Shown: one piece after another, positions 11,937 through 24,270 of the stretch | Position numbering within the stretch: position 1 is the stretch's first letter | Layout of the letters: every line of letters starts with the position of its first letter | Assembly (NCBI GenBank): GCA_963383645.1 | Contig: OY726557.1 | Span: forward strand, 149,721,860-149,785,859 | Source of the DNA: Muscardinus avellanarius | Taxonomy: Eukaryota; Chordata; Mammalia; Rodentia; Gliridae | Reading direction: 5' to 3' | DNA length: 64,000 nucleotides | Notes under the pieces: model-generated | What the model was told of the DNA's origin: nothing | The model's database searches: none | Seen by the model: the letters and a program-made list of their open reading frames with translations, nothing else | Made by a program: the position numbers and the translations under genes

Positions 11937-12190
11937 TAGGGGTTAGGGTTAGAAGATATATGCATATATCTTCTTGATGGATTTTTCCCTTTACCAGTGA
12001 GAAATGATCCCTTGTCTTTTCTGATATATTTTGGCCTGAAATCGGCTTTGTCAGGTATGAGAGTAGCTCCCCCTCCTTGCTTTTGATCACTGTTTGCATC
12101 TGTTTACATCCTTTCACCTTTACCCTACTTATATCTTTGAGGATGAGGTGATTTTTCTCACAAGCAGAATATAGGAGCCTTTTAAGTTTT

Positions 12191-12658
12191 CATCTGGAGA
12201 AAGATAAGTAAGTGCCTACAGATTAATTTAAAGCAACAACTGTGAAAAATAATGAGTTGCTTTCTGCTTGCATCTGAACAAGTTTTGATTACTCATTAAA
12301 TAGTTTATACATGTGCATCAAAATATTCTTACTTTCTTAATATGTATACCCAAGGGGTATGTCTGTATTCATATCTATAAATTTTCTCATTTCTTTCCCT
12401 TCCTTTGGGGAAAATTAATAATTCACATCATGCTTGAGAAACTATCCAGTTCCTTAAGCAAGAAGGAACTTGGGAAAAGAGCATTATTTCTTAATGTTAT
12501 ATGTAATTTACTTTCCACTTATGAGAAAGTGATTTCTTAACTGAGAAAATAAAATGAGCCTTGATTAAAAATAAATGCTGGATAATTTGAACTTTAATTG
12601 AGCAAACCTTATAGAACTCAATAAACATTAAGACATTCATGAAACATGAATATTATCT
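12191..12658. other. Intergenic, nothing recognised
   Basis: AT-rich; no convincing coding or repeat signal. Confidence 0.4.
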
Positions 12659-12882
12659 TTTTTTTGTGTGTGTGTGTGGTACTGGGGATGGAACCCAGAA
12701 GCTTTCTACCTCCAGGCTACACTCCCAGACCATTTTTTTTTTAATATTTTATTTGGGAACAGGGTCTCACTAAGTTGCTGAAAGCCTCACTAAGTAGCTG
12801 AGGCTGGCTTTGAACCCATGCGATCCTTCTGTCTCAGCTTCCCAAGTGCTGGGTTTGCAAGCATGCGCCACCACGCCCGGCC
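12659..12882 (-). mobile_element. B1-dID SINE with clear 17-bp target duplication
   Basis: Antisense copy. T-rich/(GT)n tail, ID half, linker, and B1 half ending 'gcgccaccacgcccggc'. The direct repeat tgaatattatctttttt lies at 12647-12663 and 12883-12899. Well preserved, so probably fairly recent. Confidence 0.9.
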
Positions 12883-15800
12883 TGAATATTATCTTTTTTC
12901 ACAGGTAAAAAAGAGGATTCAGTCTGAAGATGATTTATCACCTATCCTCAGTCAGCTTTAATAGAAATAGAGCTCATTATTTCTTTGATTTCTAAACATG
13001 GACACCAAGTATAGTTTAAGTATATACCATTTATGTTCAATAAAAAATTGTTTAAAAATAAATAAATAAATAAAAATGTACTACAAACAGATATACTCAC
13101 ATGCACAATTCTCTAATGCAAGTTTGATAAAAGTGGTTTCTTAGAGATGATTTTCAGTTGTTGGGCTCTTTTGAGCTTCTTTGTCAAAGAGATTAGATGC
13201 TCTTTAGGCTGAAGGGTTCAATGGCCAGCACCAAGGCATCTCCCACTGGAAAAGGTGCCTGTCACTATCATCATGGCATCACACTTCCTCTGACTGTTCC
13301 GAAGTTTCTAAAAGAAAATGATCCCCTCTTCTTCAAAAAGAAACTAGCAAAATCTATTTGGAGAGGTACAAGAAAAGTGCTAATTATTCATGTAGAAACT
13401 GACACAAAAGGCAATCCCAAGTGAGAGAAATAAAAGCATTTTTGTTACTATAGCTTGAAAATGAAGATTGGTAAAGGGATTTCGGACCTTGATGTAGATG
13501 GCTTTTATTTAGGTTTGTTAGACATTATTGATGTCAATATTGACTAATAGGCAAGGGTAGCAAGCCCTACAGATTTACTATCTTCAAAACAATACAGAAT
13601 GATAAAAAAAAGAATGGGAATTTCAACTTTAAAAGTGTATAGATTTAAGGAAAATACTTTAAGTCCAATGTTATAAGAAAAATCAAAAGTGAGGAAGGAT
13701 TGAATGTATTCTGCTTTTTACCCAGTCCTCCTTATCATAGCATAGAACTTCATGTATAATATATGCAATATGAGAGAAAAGGAATGATTATTTAACTGAC
13801 TATAAGATTTCCGTTTTCCCCAGTTTTTCAGGTTACTTTTGTAATGACCAGTATCCTTTACTCATAAAAGTTAATAAAATGGACATTATGGAGCAAAACC
13901 CTTATCACCTGATAATTATTTAAATGTGCCTGTCTTAGATTCAAACTAGGATAAGGGTGCCAAAGAAGCTATTGTGCAAGGCAAGATTTGGGGTTTTTGA
14001 TTAATGGTGAACCAAATGTGGTGGAAGCAGATTATAATATGTGATCACATATTGGCTGAACAGATGCTTAACTAGAAGGTAGCATCTGAACGCCCTACTT
14101 ATCATTCACAACTCCAATTTAACAACATAAAAAGCCCTCCAGAAAAAAAAAAGAAGTTTGGGGCATATTATTATCTCCATCATATGCACTAATGCTTTTT
14201 TAAAAAGTAGAAAAAAGTGTAAATAACCTGTTAAAGATGTGAGACTTTAGTGACTTAGGAACACTAGCTAAATGACTCTCTATCAAGTCTAGGTTAGAAG
14301 CCACTTTAGGTCTCCTATTTGGGTCCCTTTATTTGCTGACTACATTGCATTCACCTCAGTCAGGCTTCCCCCAAATGGTGCCTCCTTCCTTCTGAATCCT
14401 TCTGTTTACTCATGGGGAAGTGCTCTAACTTTATCTCTCACATTTCAATATGCTTTAATCCTTACAGTTTGTTCTCTTCCCAGAAAGTTTGTACAAATAT
14501 TGACTGAGAATATATCAGAATTTTGTGTTTGAAAATGTGGAGAAGTGAGATGTGGGTGAGACAAATAGCAAATTTAACAATATTTTGAATTGGGTCATAG
14601 ATTATGACTCTGCCATGCAGAGTGAGGACATAGGGACACCAGGAATGAATATACACAGTCCTATCCCTTCAGTTAGGTTAGTCAAGTCGTGCATACACTG
14701 GCCATGCAATCATTGTCCATGCCTATATGTCCATCTGTGCATTTATGTGCTTGTGTCTATATGCACCTCAGAATTAATAAGCTTATGTTTTATTCCATGG
14801 TTATTAAAGATTTGTTTGTCAAAGTTCCCTCATGGAGCAGCAACCAGAACCTCTCCATTCCACAATGCTCAGAAACTAGACCAGGGCTATGATGATGGAG
14901 GTCCATGGACGAGTAGTAGGGGGTTATCGCTTCCAAGGGAAAAAGCATTCACTGTCTCATCGCATGTTTGTTGCTTGGGTGTTCACTGTGCCACATACGG
15001 AAAGAGACCTTGGATAGCCTGAATGTGCAGAAGGGGTCCTAAAAGTCTGCAGGGAAGGCACCAACAGCCTAATTGAACTTATAATGACCAGCTGCTGAGT
15101 CACCACAGAGTCCATCAGCCTCCTGCCAAACTTGCAAGAAAACATAAAAACTAAAGGTCACAGCAGTTCAGAAGAGTGGGGCTGAAACATTTTCCTGACC
15201 AAGCTTCATTAAGGAAAGTAAAGCCATCTGTGAACAAACACTGATCAGTGGTCAAGCCAGAATGTGTTCTTGTATATTCCCTGGTTAATTGTCATGATTT
15301 ATTTAACTGCGAAGTGATTTAGTTTATATACCAGTATGATGGAAGGTTTCTACCAGCAACCTCCTTTTTTGCCATGAGCCTCAAAGAGAGAATGTAGAAA
15401 AGGTTTGAATACCTTTAAGTCACACAATTGTGATGATCGCTGTCGAGTCAATGCTGAGGCAGAGACAGGCCACTCCTGATTGTGTCTCCATTTATCCTGA
15501 CTATTGGCAGAGAGGAAGGAGGAGGTTACCTATTGGCTTCATATAAAAGGATGGTCATAAACTGAGTCAATGCCTAATAGACGAGATCAATAAAGTGCTG
15601 GGTGCATGGTGATAATAACAGTTTACGGATGTGCCAAAGCCCATGAGTCATCATCATTAATTTAGCTCCACATGCATGTAAACAGAATAATAGGATTTAG
15701 GCAGGCCCACGAGGGAAAGATCTATCATATTGATCGAGAGCAGCAGGCAGAAAGATGGACTTTCAGGTCTCGTGGCTGAGAGTGTTATGATGCAGAGAAA

Positions 15801-16500
15801 GGCAATCAATAGATCCTGCTTGTCTGACTGGACTGCCCTCTGCTTAGAGCACAGCCTGGCCTCAAGACCTCCTTCCTTCTACTTTAGCCCAAGACACAGT
15901 ATTCAGCACCCCACAGCCTGCCCAGCCCCTGGGGTGGGCTTCTACTCGACTCCCAAGACCACATCTCTGTTTCGTACTTTGTGCTACTGTGCAGAACAAT
16001 GCTTTTGTTCTTTGAGCTTGAATCTCTGGAATCTGTCAGCAAATTTAATATCTATTTCTTCTATGAATGAGGCTTTGCCTTTGGTATATGTTATTCTTAT
16101 ATTCTGGAATATAACAGATTATATGGAATATAACAGATGGAAATCTGTTATCTGAGCTGCAGTCAAGTGGTCAGGTTTTTACTTAAATGTAGCCATGCCT
16201 GCCCGCATGCAGGCCCCCATGTCACCTGATACTAATTCTCCATCACCAAGTTCTTGCCACTGGTTTGTGGACTGCTTTTCCTTCCAGTAGAAATGCAGAG
16301 GCTCACTGCTTGTGTAGTACCACTTGCAGTTCAGAACTACTCTGACCAGGTGCTGTAGTCTATATGCTGTTTAGATGGCCGCTCAGGTTCCACAATAAGT
16401 TGCTTACCCATCAATGAAACAGGAAGCCAGAATTGGCATAGTTTGCTGGCCAATCCCCACATCTCCCATCATATTTTCCTATCATAAAGTATGATGAGAT
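12883..16500. other. Intergenic DNA, mostly unique-looking
   Basis: No gene is recognised in 3.6 kb. Open frames at 13197-13424 (+), 14552-15022 (+) and 15730-16155 (+) reach 75-156 codons but show no domain I know and no splice or promoter context, so I do not call them. The stretch 15200-15720 looks non-repetitive and contains 'tgagtcatcatcatta' (an AP-1-like core) and could be regulatory. Confidence 0.4.
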
Positions 16501-16676
16501 GAAGCCAGGCATGGTGGCGCACTCCTGTAATCCCAATACTTGAGAGGTGGAGACAAGAGGATTAAAGGTTCAAGGACAGTCGCAGCAAGTACTGAGATGG
16601 TCATCAACCTGTTTCAAAATAAAATAGAGATTGGTGTATAACTCCAAGTTAGAATGCCCCTGGGTTCACTACTCAG
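16501..16676 (+). mobile_element. B1-dID SINE with (CA)n tail
   Basis: Forward copy. 'aagccaggcatggtggcgca' to 'cccctgggttcactactcag'. Its tail has become a (CA)n microsatellite at 16679-16726. Confidence 0.8.
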
Positions 16677-16718
<42 letters not shown>

Positions 16719-16726
16719 ACGCACAC
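16677..16726. repeat. (CA)n microsatellite
   Basis: About 24 CA units, the last part interrupted by CG (acacgcacacgcac). It grows out of the SINE tail. Confidence 0.95.
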
Positions 16727-16830
16727 TGATGATATGTAGAAGATGCAAATTGGTTTTCTGTTTTTCTGTTTTAAGGAACATTAATAATACCAACTGCACT
16801 TGAATACATTTACTTAAAGAATATCTTTTT

Positions 16831-17011
16831 GGGGGACTGGGGGTGGGTACTAGGGATTAATCCCAGGGGCATAATACCTCTGAGCTATACATAATCCCTT
16901 TTTATTTGGAAACAGGGTTTTGCTAAGTTGCTGAGGCTGGACTCTATCCTGTGATTTTTCCTGTCTCTGTCTCCCTAGTACTGGGATTATAACCATGTAC
17001 CACGTCTAGCT
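16831..17011 (-). mobile_element. B1-dID SINE
   Basis: Antisense. 'gggtactagggattaatccc' through 'gtaccacgtctagct'. Confidence 0.78.
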
Positions 17012-17160
17012 TAATGAATAGATCTTATTGGCCATTACATGCAAAGTGTTTAAATCAGAGCAGAAAGAGCAAAATAGATTCTCATTTTCATAGAACTTAT
17101 GTTGTTTTTACTTAAGTTTGTTGTTAAAAGCGTATGTTTTGTTTGTTTGCTTGTTTGTTT

Positions 17161-17361
17161 GCATGTCTGGGGATGGAACCCGGGGCATTCGACCTCAGAG
17201 CTACACCCCCTGCCCTATTTTTTTTTAATTCTTTATTTTGAAACTGGGTCTCACTGAGTTGCAGAGGGCCTCACTAGGTAGCTGAGGCTGTCCGCAAACT
17301 GATCCTCTGGTTCCAGCCTCCCAAATGCTGGGATTACAAACGTGCACCACCACGCCCAGCT
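17161..17361 (-). mobile_element. B1-dID SINE
   Basis: Antisense. 'ctggggatggaacccggggc' through 'tgcaccaccacgcccagct', with a (GTTT)n-derived tail upstream. Confidence 0.85.
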
Positions 17362-17449
17362 AAAAGCTTACATTTTTAAGATTTATAACAAATTTGAAAA
17401 ACTTTATTAAAATTATTTTAAATTGACACATTAAAAACTACACATTTAT

Positions 17450-17450
<1 letters not shown>

Positions 17451-17487
<37 letters not shown>
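17451..17487. repeat. (TG)n microsatellite
   Basis: About 18 perfect units at the tail side of the next SINE. Confidence 0.95.
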
Positions 17488-17490
<3 letters not shown>

Positions 17491-17692
17491 CTAGGGATTG
17501 AACCCAGAGGCTTTCTACCTCTGAGATACATCCCCAGCCCGATTTTATTTTATTTTGTTTTATTTTATTTTATTTTTATTAAATTTTGAAACAAAGTCTC
17601 ATTACTTTTATGAGGGCTTTGCTAAATTGCTGAGGCTATCCTCAAATCTATGTTCCTCCTATCTCAGCTTTCCAAGTACTGAGATTACAGTT
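17488..17692 (-). mobile_element. B1-dID SINE with TTTTA-expanded linker
   Basis: Antisense. 'aactagggattgaacccaga', linker expanded as (TTTTA)-like repeats at 17542-17585, and a B1 half fading after 'ctgagattacag'. Confidence 0.75.
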
Positions 17693-17699
17693 GTTCTTT

Positions 17700-18560
17700 G
17701 ATACATGTATATATTGTGTAATATGCAAATAATATTAAACAGATCATTTTCTCATACATCTGTTATTTATGATGAAAATTTTTTTCCTTTTAGCTTTTTA
17801 AAAATATGCACTACATAATTGCTATCTGTAGTCACTCTACTATACAGTAACAACCACAATTTCTTGGTATTTTATATTTGTAGCTTAGTCCTACTGATCA
17901 GCCTCCCCTTATTATGTACTTCATAGCCTCCCCAGCCTCTTGTAATGACCATTTTATTCTCAACTTCAATGAGATTGATGTTTTTAGATTCCACATATGA
18001 GTAAGATCACGTGGTACTTGTTTTTTTGCATCTAGATTATTTTACTCAATTTAACAATTTCCAGTTCCATCCAGTTGTCATAAATGACAAGATTTCATTC
18101 TTTTTATGGGTGAATAGTATTCCATTGTGCATGCATGCCATATTTTTTATTAATTCATCAACTAATGGATATTTAGATAGTTTCCATACTTGACTGTTAT
18201 AAATAGTGCTCCCATAAACATGGAAGTACAGATGTTCTCTTCAACATATCGATTTTTGGATATGTTTAATTTTTTTGATATTAGGTTTAATTCTTTAATC
18301 TACTTTGAGTTGGTTTTGTAACTGGTGAAAGACAGATATCCACATGTAGAAGCTTAAGCCAGACCTCTAATTTTCACAGCCCCTTTTATTGAAAAGATTC
18401 TCCTTTCTCCAACATATATTCAAACTTGTTGAAAATCAGTTGTCCATAGATGCATAGATTTATTCCTAGGTTCTCTATTCTGTTTCCTTTGTTTCTGAGT
18501 CTGTTTTTATGCCAATACCATATTTTTTAAATTACTCTAGCTTTGTTGTATATTTTGAAG
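17700..18560 (-). mobile_element. Ancient antisense L1, 3'UTR and ORF2 C-terminus
   Basis: 'cagttccatccagttgtcat', 'ggtgaatagtattccattgt' and 'tgttataaatagtgctccca' are classic antisense signatures of the L1 ORF2 end. The 'ttaatctactttgagttggt' region follows after an internal deletion. Fully decayed. Confidence 0.7.
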
Positions 18561-18696
18561 ACAATGAACAGGTGTGTATGCATGTGTGTATAGGCATGTG
18601 CATATCTACACATTCACATAGCATTATCGTTGTTGAAACAGTGTGTTAGCTTTCTTTCTTTTTATATTTATTAATTAATTTATTTATTTTTATTTA

Positions 18697-18872
18697 TTGG
18701 TACTGGTTACTAGGGATTGAACCTGGGGTATTATACATCTGAACTATAAGACCAGTCTTTATTTTTAAATAGAGTTTTGCCAAGTTGCTGAGGCTGATGT
18801 TGAATCTGAAATCCTCCTGTCTCAACCTCCTAAGTACTGGCCTTACAGGTATGTGCTACCATCCTTGGTGGT
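18697..18872 (-). mobile_element. B1-dID SINE
   Basis: Antisense, old. 'actagggattgaacctgggg' to 'gctaccatccttgg'. Preceded by a (TTAT)n tail. Confidence 0.75.
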
Positions 18873-19203
18873 GTGTTAGTTTTCGGTTACTGTAATGAAT
18901 ATCTGAGATCAGCAGCCTATAAATAAGTTGGCTTTGTTAGTTTTGGGCTGGTGATGAAGCAGCTCCTTATAGCATGGAGCGCATAGCAGAGAAAGCTGCC
19001 ACGTACCTCATAAAGTCCAAAAAACAGAGAGAGAAAGGAAGAGACCAATTACTAAAACTCTATTGAGGGCATGACCTCAGTGAGTAGAAATCTTCCTCTA
19101 GGCCCCAACCCCTAAAGGTTCTACCAATTCCAATAGTGTCTTGTGGCTGGGGACCAAACCTTTAACACATGAGCCTTTGGGGGACATTTATCCAAACCAG
19201 ATT
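18873..19203 (-). mobile_element. MaLR-type LTR (probable)
   Basis: The antisense layout matches mammalian MaLR LTRs: 'ttactgtaatgaatatctga' (complement of the tail segment), 'agggcatgacctcag', 'ctaggccccaacccctaaag', 'tgggggacatttatccaaac'. No internal sequence is present, so it is a solitary LTR. Confidence 0.55.
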
Positions 19204-19259
19204 GTGGGTTGGCATCCAACAAAAGCCACTATGAGTTATAAACAGCTCAGTGTAGATAT

Positions 19260-20190
19260 AAGGGTGACATGATAGAACTACTTCAAATTAGGGGGTTGAG
19301 AAGCCTTTCTGTGGCAGTGACACTTGAAGTAGAAACTGACTAAAAGAACCAGCTATTAGATGATCACATTTCCAGTGGGTGTGTATGGGGTGGGGGAAGC
19401 TGGACAAAGGTCCAAAAACCAGAAATGAGCCTGAAAGTCTAATATTGAGACAAATTCTTAGGAGGACTGGAGATAGTATATGGGAAGAAAGTGGCTGAAA
19501 TAAGTTTAGCAATATTGGCAGAGGCCAGATCTTGTATAGCTTTTCAAAGGAAGGAAAAGTGTCTGAGTTTAACATAGATACCGTGGGAAGGTATTTGAGG
19601 TTTAAAGAAGAGGAGGACACTGAACTGAGTTAGATCTCAAAATAAACATACTGCTTCTGGGCAGACAGTAGATTTCTGTGGAAGGTCATAAGAGTGGCTG
19701 GAAGTTGATCATTAAGTGGCTCTTGGAGGTGTCAAATAAGAGGGGCAGTGGTTTGGTCTAGATTGTGTAAGTCCAAATGAAGTGAGATACATGCAGAACC
19801 CATAGAACTTGCAGAAGGACTTAATGTAGGAGCATGAATCTTAGATTTTTATCTTGAGTGAAAGGCCTGATTTCAGTGCCATTTTCTGAAGATGGGGATG
19901 ACCGAAGGGAAAGACAAATTGACAAAGAAAATCAAACATGCCACTGAGTCCTTTTATAGATGGTGTAAAATGAGAAGTAGGCAGTGAGGTACACAATTTG
20001 AAAGTATTGGAAAGAATTTAGGGCATGAGATGGAGACCTGAGAACCAAGTGCAGAGATGGTATCACCAGGCTTGGGAACAAAGGAGGTCACATGAGTGAG
20101 TGTGAACAGAGAAGCCAAAAGGCCAGGAGAGAGCCCTGAGGCACTATAATCTTTTGAAGCTTAGGAGGAGGAAAGAAGCTGGGAAAAGAA
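19260..20190 (+). mobile_element. Ancient mammalian interspersed repeat, name uncertain
   Basis: Several segments in order resemble a very common old eutherian repeat: 'ggccagatcttgtatagct', 'aagagtggctggaagttgat', 'gagaagtaggcagtgaggta', 'agccaggagagagccctgag'-like text ('ggccaggagagagccctgag'). I recognise the family by pattern but cannot give its name with certainty. It is non-coding here; the antisense open frame at 19288-19620 is incidental. Confidence 0.5.
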
Positions 20191-20344
20191 GCTGCTAGTC
20201 ATCAGGAATATAAAGAAAAGTCATTTGGGAAGTCTTTATCCTGAGTGAGGTCGCATGCTAGTTATTACCATAGTTTAACCACTTCAATCTTCAATTTAAC
20301 TTCCACAACTAGTTAGAAAATGAAGACTGGTCCTACGCTGTCTC

Positions 20345-20625
20345 TATCATAACCCAAGCCTTACTAATTTCCAGCATGTGACTTTGGGCTGATCAGTTAA
20401 TCTCTCTGTGACTCAGTTTCTTCAACTATATAATAGTTATAAAAATATCTATCTCATAGGCTTGGTGATTGGATTAAATGAAATTATCTATATATGGATA
20501 CACACTTGTATGTATAAATACAAATTAGATAGATAGATAGATAGATAGATATAGATATAGATATAGATATGTCTCTTAGAACAATGCCTGATACATAATA
20601 ATCACTCAATAAATGTGCACTGGCA
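20345..20625 (+). mobile_element. MIR SINE with internal GATA expansion
   Basis: Typical MIR order: 'catgtgactttgggctgatc', 'ctctctgtgactcagtttct', 'ctcataggcttggtgattgg', and the end 'gcctgatacataataatcac' / 'tcaataaatg'. A (GATA)n/(ATAG) tract at 20526-20570 expands inside it. Confidence 0.8.
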
Positions 20626-21126
20626 ATTGATAAATGAGTGTAATCATCTGTAGTCAACGCTCCAGTGGGACTTAGAGAAGTTTGTGTACGTGAGTATCAC
20701 AAATGCAGTGCATGGTAAGGCCAGGGTTGATACAACTCTGTTTGATCCCAAAGGTTGTACTTTTTCTACTTTCCCCTCTTTTAGGCCTTTTAAAATAATA
20801 ATAAGCTGACCCCTAACCAAGCCACAATTTTTTATCAGCCATACTGCCACCATGTAAAAAACAAATGTTTTATTGCAGATATTCACTCAAATTCATCTCT
20901 CTAACCACATCTTTTTATAAGAAGTGCTGTTAGTCAGATTCACTATGCTTACTTTCTATTTTGTCTGTAAAGTGGCTAAGGGCACTTTCTCATGCAAAGA
21001 AGAAAAGAGTTAGAATGAAGCAAAAATGCCCATGCAACCAACAAACCAAATTATCTGTCCTTGTATAAAAGCATACTATGTTCGCCGTTAATACAAGTGT
21101 CAGAGTACTTTTTAAAAGCAGATTTT
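20626..21126. other. Intergenic, nothing recognised
   Basis: No gene or repeat is identified with confidence. Confidence 0.4.
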
Positions 21127-21300
21127 AGGTTTGCAGAAAGCCTCAGCTATTTAGTTAGCTCCCTGCAACTCAGTGAGACCCTGTTTCAAAATAAAGAATA
21201 AAAAATAGGGCTGGGGTGTAGCTCAGAGGTAGAATGCCCCTGGGTTTCATTTCCAGTACCACAATAAATAAATAAAATAAATAAATAAATAAATAAAGGC
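21127..21300 (+). mobile_element. 5'-truncated B1-dID SINE
   Basis: Begins inside the B1 half ('aggtttgcagaaagcctcag'). Linker and ID half ('ggctggggtgtagctcagag') are intact, with an (AAAT)n tail at 21264-21298. Confidence 0.82.
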
Positions 21301-21970
21301 AGATTTTATTAAGTGCCAATTTTTTTACATCAAATGAAATAGTCCATTTCAGTAAAATAATTTTAAAAGGAAATCTAGTTCACTTAATTTCAATGAAATA
21401 AACCAATTCCAGTCAGGCTAATTAAGTGTTGTCAAACAAAAGAAATAGGAACCATCTTCAATAAATAGAGAATGATTTTGTATTTAACATATCCATTGTT
21501 TATCCATAAATTGATGCTTTTAATTATTTGAGAGCAATTTATTTTCTTCGGCAAATTAAATTTTCCTCCATGTAAGTGTTAAGACAATTTTATTGGCAAC
21601 ATTTTTTTTATAAGCAAAGCTAGCTTGAGTTTAATCCCTATCCAAATTAATGAAAGTTTCTTTCACTTATGAGACACTAAATTTTTTCTACTAGTGTTAA
21701 AATTAGGCTCTATTACTAAAGTTGTAGAAAGAGAAGAATGTCTTTTCTATAACTTCAATATCCAATTAATATAAGTTATGTGTAATGTTACTTTGGAAGA
21801 AACTGGAAAGAACATCCACCACTGTAGCAGCAAGAAGTCTGTCTTGGGCTTCAAATCCTTTTGAAATTTTTAATTCTGTCTAAATATACCATTGTGTGTT
21901 GCATATCACAGACACTGTGGTAAGTGTGTGTTTGTGTGTGTGTGTGTGTGTGCGTGTGCATGTGTGCATG
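21301..21970. other. AT-rich, non-repetitive-looking stretch
   Basis: 21340-21760 has no recognisable repeat and several TAATTA/AATTAA-type motifs. It is a candidate for conserved non-coding sequence but nothing proves it. (TG)n lies at 21923-21958. Confidence 0.3.
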
Positions 21971-22164
21971 TTACTGGGGATCAAACTCAGGGACATTTTA
22001 CCTCTGAGCTACACCCTCAACCCTTTTTATATTTTTGTTTTGAAACAGAGTTTCTTTAAGTTGTTGAGAGTCTTGTTACTTGCTGGGGATGTCCTTGAAC
22101 CTGTGATCCCACTGTCTCAGCCTTTCACGTACTGAGATTATAGACATGTACCACTATGCTTGGC
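21971..22164 (-). mobile_element. B1-dID SINE
   Basis: Antisense. 'actggggatcaaactcaggg' to 'taccactatgcttggcc'. Confidence 0.8.
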
Positions 22165-23129
22165 CACAGTCTTACTAAATGTTGAGAGGAACAAAAGAAA
22201 GAAGAGAGGAAGGAGGGAGTAGGAAGGAGGACGGACAGGAACTCCTGGATTAGAGGTTAGTTTGGAAGTGCTAGATTCTTTCTGAACAAGCTCAGTCACC
22301 AGAGACCAGCTGCTCAACAGTGAAGTTTCCAAAGTTAAGATGTTATGCTCTGTTGAAATTCACCCAAGAATCACACACCTTTTTGCTGAGGAGTCACACC
22401 AGCTGTCCTGTCCAAGGACTAATAACATTTATTCCTGTAGGCTACATCCATATGTGAAGAGGCAGAAGAGAGCATTTCAGAGCTGGTTAGTCAACTTTAA
22501 GTTATGCTCAGCGCACTGTATCGGGAATACAAAAGCATTTTCCAGATGGCATCATAACGTCGGTTCATTTTTGCAAAGCACCATCTCATTTTTGAGAAAT
22601 AGCCCCTTGTTTTTCATTCCCCTTGGTTGTTTTAGAATTGCTTTTTCTTGCCATAAATGCTACACTTAAACTAGAGGACTGGGTACGATGTCTGCTATAT
22701 ATTTTGAAAAATGTCTAACAGGCTGTGCATGTTCAGATCTGAATTGACTAGGAGGAGGGTAAGATATTGTCTTAACCACTGGCCAGGCCATCAAAGAGAC
22801 AGAGTGCCAGATGGATGTAGGGATTCTACTTTCAGTGTTAATGATATAACCTTGGGTGATTCACCTAATGATGCTACATTTTAAAGTCTACATCTGCATG
22901 AAAGCTTTTCTAACTGTCAGAAATTATTTTATGACTTGGGCAAAGACCACTATCATCTGAGTTGTTTCTTTACTTATCTACATAAACCCTCTGTTATAGC
23001 CAAATTATTCAACTTTCCTTCCCTTCTCCTTGTGCTGGTCCAAATGCATGTTTTTCATCAAGCTCTCTCCTTGGCCTAGAATATACTTTCCCTTTCCCCT
23101 GCCTACCCAAAGCCTAGTATCCTTTGAGG
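22165..23129. other. Intergenic, nothing firmly recognised
   Basis: The 109-codon open frame at 22340-22669 (+) has no recognisable domain. 22845-22880 ('taaccttgggtgattcacct') is MIR-like but too short to be sure. Confidence 0.4.
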
Positions 23130-23390
23130 CCCTGGTCAACCCTCCTTCTCAGCTAAGACATTCATGTATCCATGCTATTTTTTAAGGGATTTGCATGTAT
23201 ATGCTCATTTAGTCATTAAACAACCTTATAAAGTAACCATTATTGTATCTATTTTATAAATGAGAAGACGAGAATAGTAAAATGCTTATTGTTCCAAGGC
23301 CCAAAGGTGCTATCAGAACCCAAATTTGAACTCAGGCCTCTGGGTCACAATGAGTTTCTTCCAATACTCTATTCAGTCTCCTGGTGACAT
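23130..23390 (-). mobile_element. MIR SINE
   Basis: Antisense MIR pattern: 'ctcatttagtcattaaacaa', 'attttataaatgagaagacg', 'ccaaatttgaactcaggcct'. Confidence 0.65.
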
Positions 23391-23949
23391 TTTTTATGTC
23401 ATTTGCATTTATTTATTACTGTTGTTTTATACCATTTTAATGCAAAGGTCTGTGTCTTCTTAATGAAACATAAGTACATTGAAGAAAAAAATAATATTTT
23501 TACATTTCTCATACTTGAATATAAATTCCAAGAGACCAGAAAATTTGACTCTTGTATTCACTGATCCCACTCCAGCACATGGGGGAGTACCTGATGCATA
23601 ATTAGAAACAATTAATACTTACTGAATTAATTTCAGCATGTCTCTCCCCTAGTGTCTGGTCTTTCATGTAGCAGTTCAAAATAAATATTCCTCTGGCACA
23701 GTAAAACTGACCCTTCATAAATACATTTAGATTGAATCATTTTGGATATTTACAAACCATGTTCCTTTTCCGAAAGGTCTTTTTCCGCTTTCTCATATTG
23801 ACCTATCTACTCAGCCTTGACTGTTCTCTGATCATTTGTTGAGTATTTACCCTACCTTTGGTTTCTTATCTGATACTACACACTGTCATGTTTGGCTCTT
23901 GATATTAAAGTATAAGAAGTCACATTCTAAAAACTTACCACCATATATA
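23391..23949. other. Intergenic, nothing recognised
   Basis: No supported feature. Confidence 0.4.
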
Positions 23950-24104
23950 TTGCCTATGGAACCTAGGGGAATTCTACCTCTGAGCTATATACCCCCAGCC
24001 CTGTTTTCATTCTTTATTTTGAAGCAAGGTCCGCAAAGGGTCTCACTAAGTAGCTGAGACTGGCTCTGAACCTGCAATCCTCCTGTCTCAGCCTCCCAAG
24101 TACT
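23950..24104 (-). mobile_element. B1-dID SINE, truncated in the B1 half
   Basis: Antisense. 'ggaacctaggggaattctac' through 'cagcctcccaagtact', where the outer B1 end is lost. Confidence 0.78.
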
Positions 24105-24114
24105 ACTTTATTTT

Positions 24115-24270
24115 ATTCTCTCAGAAGAATGTGTATTCCTAATCACATTTTATTAGTATATAAAATAGGGCTCTGAGAAATTATGCTCAGTTGCTGAGGA
24201 CCACAAATCTAATAAAGTGATGATTTAAGATTCTAGCCCAGGCTCTAAACCACTGAGATCTTCTACGTCC
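24115..24270 (-). mobile_element. MIR fragment (probable)
   Basis: 'ataaaatagggctctgagaa', 'gttgctgaggaccacaaatc' and 'tctagcccaggctctaaacc' follow the antisense MIR order. Decayed. Confidence 0.45.

Larger units (their letters stand above)
10501..12190 (-). mobile_element. Ancient antisense L1 (RT to endonuclease region)
   Basis: Reading left to right this follows the antisense L1 ORF2 order: the region with 'ttctcaaaaacagttttttg', the 'gggcactcaatgctataaat' stretch, the 'tgtgttgaagtctcctagta' stretch, and 'gtatgagagtagctccccct'. It is decayed beyond coding and interrupted by SINEs at 10982-11186 and 11737-11936. Confidence 0.65.

Noticed and set aside
14552..15022. 156-codon open frame as a novel gene
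   Set aside because: No recognisable domain, no splice or promoter evidence; lengths like this occur by chance in 64 kb.
21200..21250. tRNA genes at the many 'tagctcagaggtagaatgcc...ggttcaatcccc' sites
   Set aside because: These are the ID/tRNA-derived halves of SINEs with tails and no complete cloverleaf.
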